Part shown: positions 58,721 to 64,000 of the stretch, piece by piece
How the letters are laid out: each line of letters begins with the position of its first letter
How positions within the stretch are numbered: position 1 is the stretch's first letter
NCBI RefSeq assembly: GCF_025698545.1
Contig: NC_068571.1
Coordinates: 49,509,733 to 49,573,732 of the forward strand
Length of the DNA: 64,000 nucleotides
Direction: 5' to 3'
DNA from: Gossypium raimondii
Lineage: Eukaryota > Streptophyta > Magnoliopsida > Malvales > Malvaceae
Made by a program: the position numbers and the translations under genes
The notes under the pieces: model-generated
What the model saw: only the letters and a program-made list of their open reading frames with translations
Told to the model about the DNA's origin: nothing
Databases searched by the model: none

Positions 58721-59048
58721 TATGATATGAATTCAGTAATGCTAGTAATAAGTTTGCCTTACCATCTCACCCTTTTCTCTGTTATTTTTAGCTATTTTGT
58801 CACAAATTTTCCATCAAAATATTTCAGAATCATTCATATAAACACCATAAATAATTAATAGAAATCCCTTGGAAAGTAAGCAGTATTTGTAAAGGAAGAT
58901 AAAATGTATATTATGGGATCACTAGTGTTATTCCCCAATTCTTCACAGAATCATAACAAGTATTAAATATGATATCACATTTTCAGTCTTAGGAAAATAT
59001 TAATTTTCTCTCATGATTGGATTCCTGTATTTCTGCATTCTTATGGTT
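58721..59048. other. 3' flank of the dirigent gene
   Basis: AT-rich DNA with the 3' UTR of the minus-strand gene; nothing else recognised. Confidence 0.5.
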
Positions 59049-59615
59049 TTAATAATGATATAAAGTAACTTTGTAATCGAGAATAGCATCTCCTGTAGTA
59101 GCATTGAAATAGCTGGTCTTAATATGGGCAAACCCTCTAGCCATCCTAAACCGACCTCTCCCTCCCACGATTGCCACTTCACGTTTAGCTTCGGTCACCG
59201 GATTCCTAGAGAATATACTGAAGGAGCTCCCTTTAAACTTGCCAGTCGTAAACGCAAAATCAGCGTACAAAACTATTGTAAACTTGGAAGCATCTTGACT
59301 GGATGATAGGTACAGTCCTTGGGCGTTGCCGATTATCTTGGATGTTGGTTCAGGCCCTACTCTGAGCCGATCATCGATAGCAAACAAGCTGCCAAACGGA
59401 ACTGGGGAATGGTCTTTCCTGGTGAGGTTAGCATGGGCTACCAGAACTGCACTAGGGTGTTCTCCACTGAGGGTATCGTGGAGGAAGAAGTGAAGATTGG
59501 TCACTTTTTCCACCTTTGAACTAGGTGTAACAGTCTTGGAATAGTATTCCCCATAGACGGGCGCTATGGCGATGCAGAATATCATTGCCCACGCAAATAT
59601 CAATTGTTCTTCCAT
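59049..59615 (-). CDS. Dirigent protein
   Basis: Single exon, 188 aa, a normal length. Residues 1-22 (MEEQLIFAWAMIFCIAIAPVYG) are a signal peptide. The dirigent domain follows: KVTNLHFFLHDTLSGEHPSA, FGSLFAIDDRLRVGPEP, GNAQGLYLSSSQDASKFTIV, FKGSSFSIFSRNPV, GRGRFRMARGFAHIKTSYFN and ATTGDAILDYKVTLYHY, the complete beta-barrel with its conserved C-terminus. Two N-glycosylation sites (ANLT, FNATT). Known role: extracellular proteins, some of which steer the stereochemistry of phenoxy-radical coupling to lignans and related phenolics such as gossypol. Substrate cannot be told from the sequence. No disabling change seen. Confidence 0.95.
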   Translation of the reverse strand: MEEQLIFAWAMIFCIAIAPVYGEYYSKTVTPSSKVEKVTNLHFFLHDTLSGEHPSAVLVAHANLTRKDHSPVPFGSLFAIDDRLRVGPEPTSKIIGNAQGLYLSSSQDASKFTIVLYADFAFTTGKFKGSSFSIFSRNPVTEAKREVAIVGGRGRFRMARGFAHIKTSYFNATTGDAILDYKVTLYHY

Positions 59616-59688
59616 TTTTCAACACAATATTTACTTTTTTACTTTAGTAATATTTTCTTTTGTGCTTCTGATTGTGTAACCTCTACGG

Positions 59689-59698
59689 CTTAAATAGA
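59689..59698 (-). promoter_or_regulatory. TATA box of the dirigent gene
   Basis: TCTATTTAAG on the minus strand, 75-85 bp upstream of the ATG at 59615, giving a short leader. Confidence 0.6.
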
Positions 59699-59745
59699 GT
59701 TTATGCTGGATTTTAAATATTAAAGCCCCCTGATTTTGTTTCCAA

Positions 59746-59822
59746 CCATTTCTGACAAAAATTACCGTTTTTGACAAAAACTAATCATTGCTCACAAAAA
59801 TCACCATTTCTGACGAAAACTA
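59746..59822 (-). repeat. Four 19-20 bp repeats upstream of the dirigent gene
   Basis: CCATTTCTGACAAAAATTA, CCGTTTTTGACAAAAACTA, ATCATTGCTCACAAAAATCA and CCATTTCTGACGAAAACTA follow head to tail, 50 bp beyond the TATA box. TGAC in each (on the plus strand; three of four) is the core of a W-box read on that strand. Confidence 0.7.
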
Positions 59823-60233
59823 GTTTGGGAATTCTATAAATTCTTCATTAGTTTCCGTAATTTTATAATTTCTTTTCATAACTAAAGCATCCACTTATGG
59901 AAGTAGTGATTAATTTCTTCGTTACGGGTATTTTCTAAATAGGTAAACAGTTGGTCATGAAATAGGCTCATTCCCACAAATAGTATTAAATCCACGACCA
60001 TAATATTAAGGGATAAGGTGAGCAATCACCACAATATCACACCTCATGGTTCATGTTGTTAGAAATTATGTGACAATGTCGATATATTTGAGAAAACGAA
60101 ATCTAAAGGTTAAAGAGATAAATCATTGGATTGTCATAAAAAAATGGACAGTGACAAAGCAATATCTTTTGCTTGCTAGCTTTCAACAATCAGCATACCA
60201 AATTGAGATATTGTGGTAAAAGTATTATAAAAG
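59823..60233. other. Distal upstream region of the dirigent gene
   Basis: No gene or repeat pair recognised. Confidence 0.4.
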
Positions 60234-61367
60234 TTTTTGTATTAGGAGTCAGATTGTATTTTATTTCTTCTACTAAAAAAATAGGTAGATTAGCACTTGT
60301 ATGTTAGATTAAAAAAGAAACTTGTCATTTCATTAAAAAAATTCATCTATTTCTATCGTTAAGTGATAAAGTGGCTAACAGAGCAAGTAGGCAACGACAC
60401 ATGAAGTGTCATGTGTACCTCATGCTGATGTGTACAGGCTCATCCTAAATGTGGTTTTTCAAATAATTATAAAAAATTATTGAAAATATGGAAAATTATT
60501 TAAGAATATTAATAATTATAAAAAATTACTGAAATTATTAAAAGTTAATAAAAATATTTAAAATTTAATTAATTAAAATAAATAACCAAAATTAAAATAG
60601 CCCTAACCAAACTACAAATCCAAAATAATAGAATCTATAACTTTTGTTTTTCCAGTGAACAATATTTATACTTTCATCATATCCCTTAAATCTTTATTGG
60701 TTTTTTTGTCCTAATTTATAATATATATTTTCTCATATTGTTCCACTAAGTGGACAAAAGGAGGAAACAACTACTTAATTAAAACAAAAGCTTTCACTTC
60801 AATTAAATTTTACACTATTTTTCAAGTTATTTTTCATTTCAATTTTTTAAATATTTATAGTAATTCATCATCATAATTATTAAATATTTAAATAAATTTT
60901 AACTCAATGATGATTATTAATTTGCAATTCAAATGTCTAATGTAATTTTAAAAACTTTTATTAAATTTTAATACTTTTTAAAAATTATTATAATTCTTGA
61001 TAATTTTAAATAATTTTCTATATATTTTATAATTTTTTTAAAATATTTGAAAACCATGTCTAAAATAAACCTAGACCAATCAATGTTAATTCTTTATGTG
61101 GGGTTTTTAATAATTTTTTAAAAAAGTAATTATTTTTAGGATTTTTTTTATTTTTCAAGTATTTTCTGATGTGTCAAACATGAGGTGCATGTGGCACGCT
61201 ATGTATCCCTACCTACTTGCTCCATTAATCACATTATTACTTAACTGCAGAAATTAATAAAATTTTTAATGGAAGAATCCATTTGCTCTTTAATTTAATG
61301 CATTGAGATTTGTTTGTCCACTTTTAATAAAATAACTAAAATATAATCCATCTTCTAATACAAAGTT
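60234..61367. mobile_element. Long-TIR non-autonomous DNA element, copy 2
   Basis: Left TTTTGTATTAGGAGTCAGATT and, reverse-complemented, right CTTTGTATTAGAAGATGGATT; the arms match for over 150 bp, through TTCTnCnGTTAAGTnATAATGTG and AGCAAGTAGG. Same family as 113-933. AT-rich centre, non-coding. Confidence 0.7.
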
Positions 61368-62729
61368 CTTCTCGAATGACACCTGAGAAATATGTCGTCG
61401 CTCCGGTGCCAGTACAAGTGCTTACTCCCATAACCACAACATCATCGGTTTTAGTCTCTCCTAGCTCAATACGGGGTTTCTCACTAGGTGTATATTATCA
61501 AGGACAGAGACAGGTTCAATGATGTCAATTTCAAACACATTAGCAATAGAAGGACTAGTATCAATAACAATGAGATTGGAATTAGATGTACTTTGTTGGA
61601 TAGCAGCTTGAATCAATGACTCAGTCCTTTCTTCTGGCAAGCATAGACTCATGTTCAATAACAAGGGGATTTACCAAAAGTGTTGACTATGTCCAAAGAC
61701 CAACAATATGATGATTATAATAACACACATTTACCTAGTTTATTAATAAATTCATTGTCATTATTGTTTTCAGTATTTATTTCTGTGTTTAAATAAATTG
61801 TATAATTATAATGTCCAAAGAATGATATGATCATTCTTAAATGTTATTAGTCAAGTATTATTATGGGCTTGGACAACAATAATACATTGAGACTAATATG
61901 TGATTGATTGATAACAAGTGTTGTTATAGATATGTGATATAAAATGAACACATAAGTATATATTGGACTAATTCACCATGAGAATGGTTATTGGATTATT
62001 ATGTAATAGTCACAATGTTTCTCATAGTGGTAATTTTATCTATGATCCTTAGACTTGAGATGATCATTGTTTTAAAATCGTGAGTCGTATGCTTTGAGAC
62101 AATCAAATGTCTTCCATAAATGGTTGTACTATAAAAACCGATGTGGGGTCTGCCACAATATGTATAGTGGCATGTGAGTGATCAAGGTATGATTTGTCCC
62201 TCCTACATAGTAGGAGAAATATCTCAAGCCTCTTGATCGAGTGAGACTAAAAATGCATGGACATGATCAAATTAGTTTATATGAGATATTACACTTAATT
62301 GATTATTTTAGTCTACTTGGGAATCAAGAACCAAGAGATTATCCTAAACAAGTGTGACTATTCTATGACTTGTGTTCATTCTAGATATAAAGGACAAAGG
62401 GATGTTTTCCATTATTTATCATAGAAGACAGTGTCGGACCGCGACGTCTTGCAACTTGGGTAGCAGTGATGCATTGCTAGATGTCACTCACTGTTTATAA
62501 TATTAGGGTCGTTTTAATGTTACTTTCAACGTTACAAGATCCTATAGGGTCACACCATTTGGTTGTGACGATCAGAATGTAAAGAAAGTTAGAATTATGT
62601 TTAACATGTCATAAAAATTAAATTGATTATAGCACTATTCTAATAATTAAATTAACTTAAAAATGTTAAATTTAATCATAATATATGTACATAGTTAATG
62701 TGCATAGGATTAAATTATAGTATTTTTTA
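61368..62729. other. Probable retroelement-derived non-coding DNA
   Basis: A 67-codon minus frame (61461-61664) has no family. The stretch 62390-62560 (TCTTGCAACTTGGGTAGCAGTG, GCATTGCTAGATGTCACTC, CCTATAGGGTCACACCA) resembles a dispersed sequence that I associate with plant LTR elements, without being able to name the lineage. Confidence 0.35.
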
Positions 62730-64000
62730 AAAAATTTACTATACTTAGGGGACAAATTCCTAAGTAATCCCTCAGGTAAACTCTTGTAGGCTGAGAAATG
62801 TTTGTTCCTTGACCAGCGCCAAACAAGAATATCTTGACCAACTTGTTCACTATCTTGTCTTGCTTCTACTACCTTAGAATGGTGAATATTTTAAGGCTTT
62901 TGTTATCTTACTCCAATTCCAATTCCCTTAGCTATTGATCAAGTCAACCACTCAAGCATTCTCATGAACTTCATCCTGATTATAATTAGAAACATTTCTT
63001 AGCGGTCCAATTTTAGGGATCCAAAACATTGACCCAGAATCTTATTACCTTTCCATCCTCTATAGACCCAACACACACTATCAAGAACAGCTTTCAAACC
63101 TTCGATAATGGCCTCCAAATATAAGACCAGCTACGCCTCTCAATGTTATTTGGGCACTTCTCTTTTTAATAGTGCTTATTTTTAACAGCTCTCACCCAAA
63201 TAGCATTATAAGTGTTTTTTAGAACATTAAAATCCAATTTAAGCATGAAAGACTTACTATGGTCACTTAGCCTGCGAATTCCCAACCACCATTCGCTATT
63301 GGTTGGCAACAGTCTTTCCAATTTACTAAGGCCAGTTTCTTTGTCCAATATCAAATTTCTCTCCAATTTCTCTAATTCAATACATACTCCCAACGAAATT
63401 AAAGCATACTGCATGAAAGAATTTAGAATCGCTAAGAAGAGTACTGATTTTGCTAAAGTTACTCTGATAGCCATTGACAACTTCGCATCTCGACCGTTAT
63501 AAACTGATACGTCATGTTAGGTACTCTTTTATGGAAAAGAAGCACAATCATTGACTCATTGAAATCCCCACATGTTGCCACTAGGACATCTGTATTTTCA
63601 GAAAAGTATAACTTAGTTTTAAGAACTACCAAATTGCTATAGAATTTCAATCACAATCCTTGCTTGCTCAATGTCTACTCCACAAAACAACACATCATCA
63701 TCAACAAATGTAAATCTTATCCAATCTCATTGGATTCCATTTTTTATTCGAGATCGCTTAATTAATACAATGACTAAGTCGTTTCATACCAAGCACAAAT
63801 AAATAAGGAGATAATAAATCTCCTTACCTTGTACTTTGTGTCATCTTAAAGGGTTCTCCAAAAAAATTTTATGCTTATTGTTGAGATACAATTCATAGTT
63901 ATCTTAAAATTACAATTAATTTAATCAAATCTCAAACCCTTTTATTAGAAAAAATTAAAACCAGAAAGAATTTACATTTAAAGTTAAACAAGTATACAAA
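62730..64000 (-). pseudogene. LINE (L1 type) reverse transcriptase, truncated by the window end
   Basis: On the minus strand, in order: GDLLSPYLFVLGMKRLSHCIN (63750-63830), FVDDDVLFCGVDIEQA, the FADD-type active site with one extra Asp codon, LLFHKRVPNMTYQFI, AIRVTLAKSVLFLAILNSFM, WWLGIRRLSDHSKSFMLK, WSYIWRPLSK and finally GNWNWSKITKAL and WRWSRNKHFS. This is the C-terminal half of a plant L1 ORF2 including the thumb and the zf-RVT-like tail. Many stops and frameshifts. The 5' part lies beyond 64000. Confidence 0.88.

Noticed and set aside
29000..64000. Endogenous viral (pararetrovirus) sequence
   Set aside because: All reverse-transcriptase and integrase motifs found match copia, gypsy or LINE layouts; no movement protein or viral coat domain was seen.

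Overview
The window is AT-rich plant nuclear DNA from a eudicot, most likely cotton (Gossypium) or a close Malvaceae relative. That assignment is an inference from the style of the Tat/Ogre-type gag and LTRs, the introns with GT..AG borders and the plant-only gene families; no marker in the window proves it. It is a gene-poor, retrotransposon-rich region. Only three genes look intact: a two-exon small membrane-anchored protein of unknown function (1365-1867, minus), a SHINE/WIN1-clade AP2/ERF transcription factor (42033-42718, plus) and a single-exon dirigent protein (59049-59615, minus). A phospholipase D gene of the alpha type is present only as a broken pseudogene.

Layout. 1-3.7 kb: a long-TIR DNA element, the small-protein gene, and a Mutator-like MITE. 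3.76-14.67 kb: a minus-strand Ty3/gypsy element of the Tat/Ogre kind with 2.4-kb LTRs, a GTGGG target duplication, a tRNA-Arg-type primer binding site, a gag frame that has lost its capsid core, a pol reduced to two degenerate remnants, and a tandem-repeat-rich 3' untranslated region. 14.7-17.2 kb: AT-rich spacer with an inverted repeat. 17.2-27.4 kb: a three-level nest, in which a minus-strand phospholipase D pseudogene is split by a plus-strand Ty1/copia element (217-bp LTRs), which is itself split in gag by a 2.9-kb solo LTR. 28.6-39.5 kb: a LINE 3' end and several LTR fragments, including two more Tat/Ogre-type LTRs in opposite orientations plus a third, diverged one. 39.5-42 kb: spacer leading to the SHINE gene. 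43-53 kb: MITEs, a tRNA-derived SINE candidate, a 1.2-kb foldback element full of TCTCGAGA palindromes, and a second LTR of the TGTAACACCCC family. 53.7-58.7 kb: another LTR-like block and an Athila-type integrase fragment. 59-64 kb: the dirigent gene, a second copy of the long-TIR element seen at the left edge, and an L1-type LINE reverse-transcriptase pseudogene running off the right end.

The genes do not form a functional cluster. The most striking structure is shared by the Tat/Ogre-type LTRs: in U5, about 55-65 nt from the LTR end, an 8-bp hairpin with covarying base pairs carries a CCGATC loop that can pair with a GATCGG box just downstream. This box abuts a second copy of the primer-binding-site core TGGCGACTCC. 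Stems change by compensating substitutions between LTR families, which suggests a selected RNA structure next to a primer-binding-site mimic.
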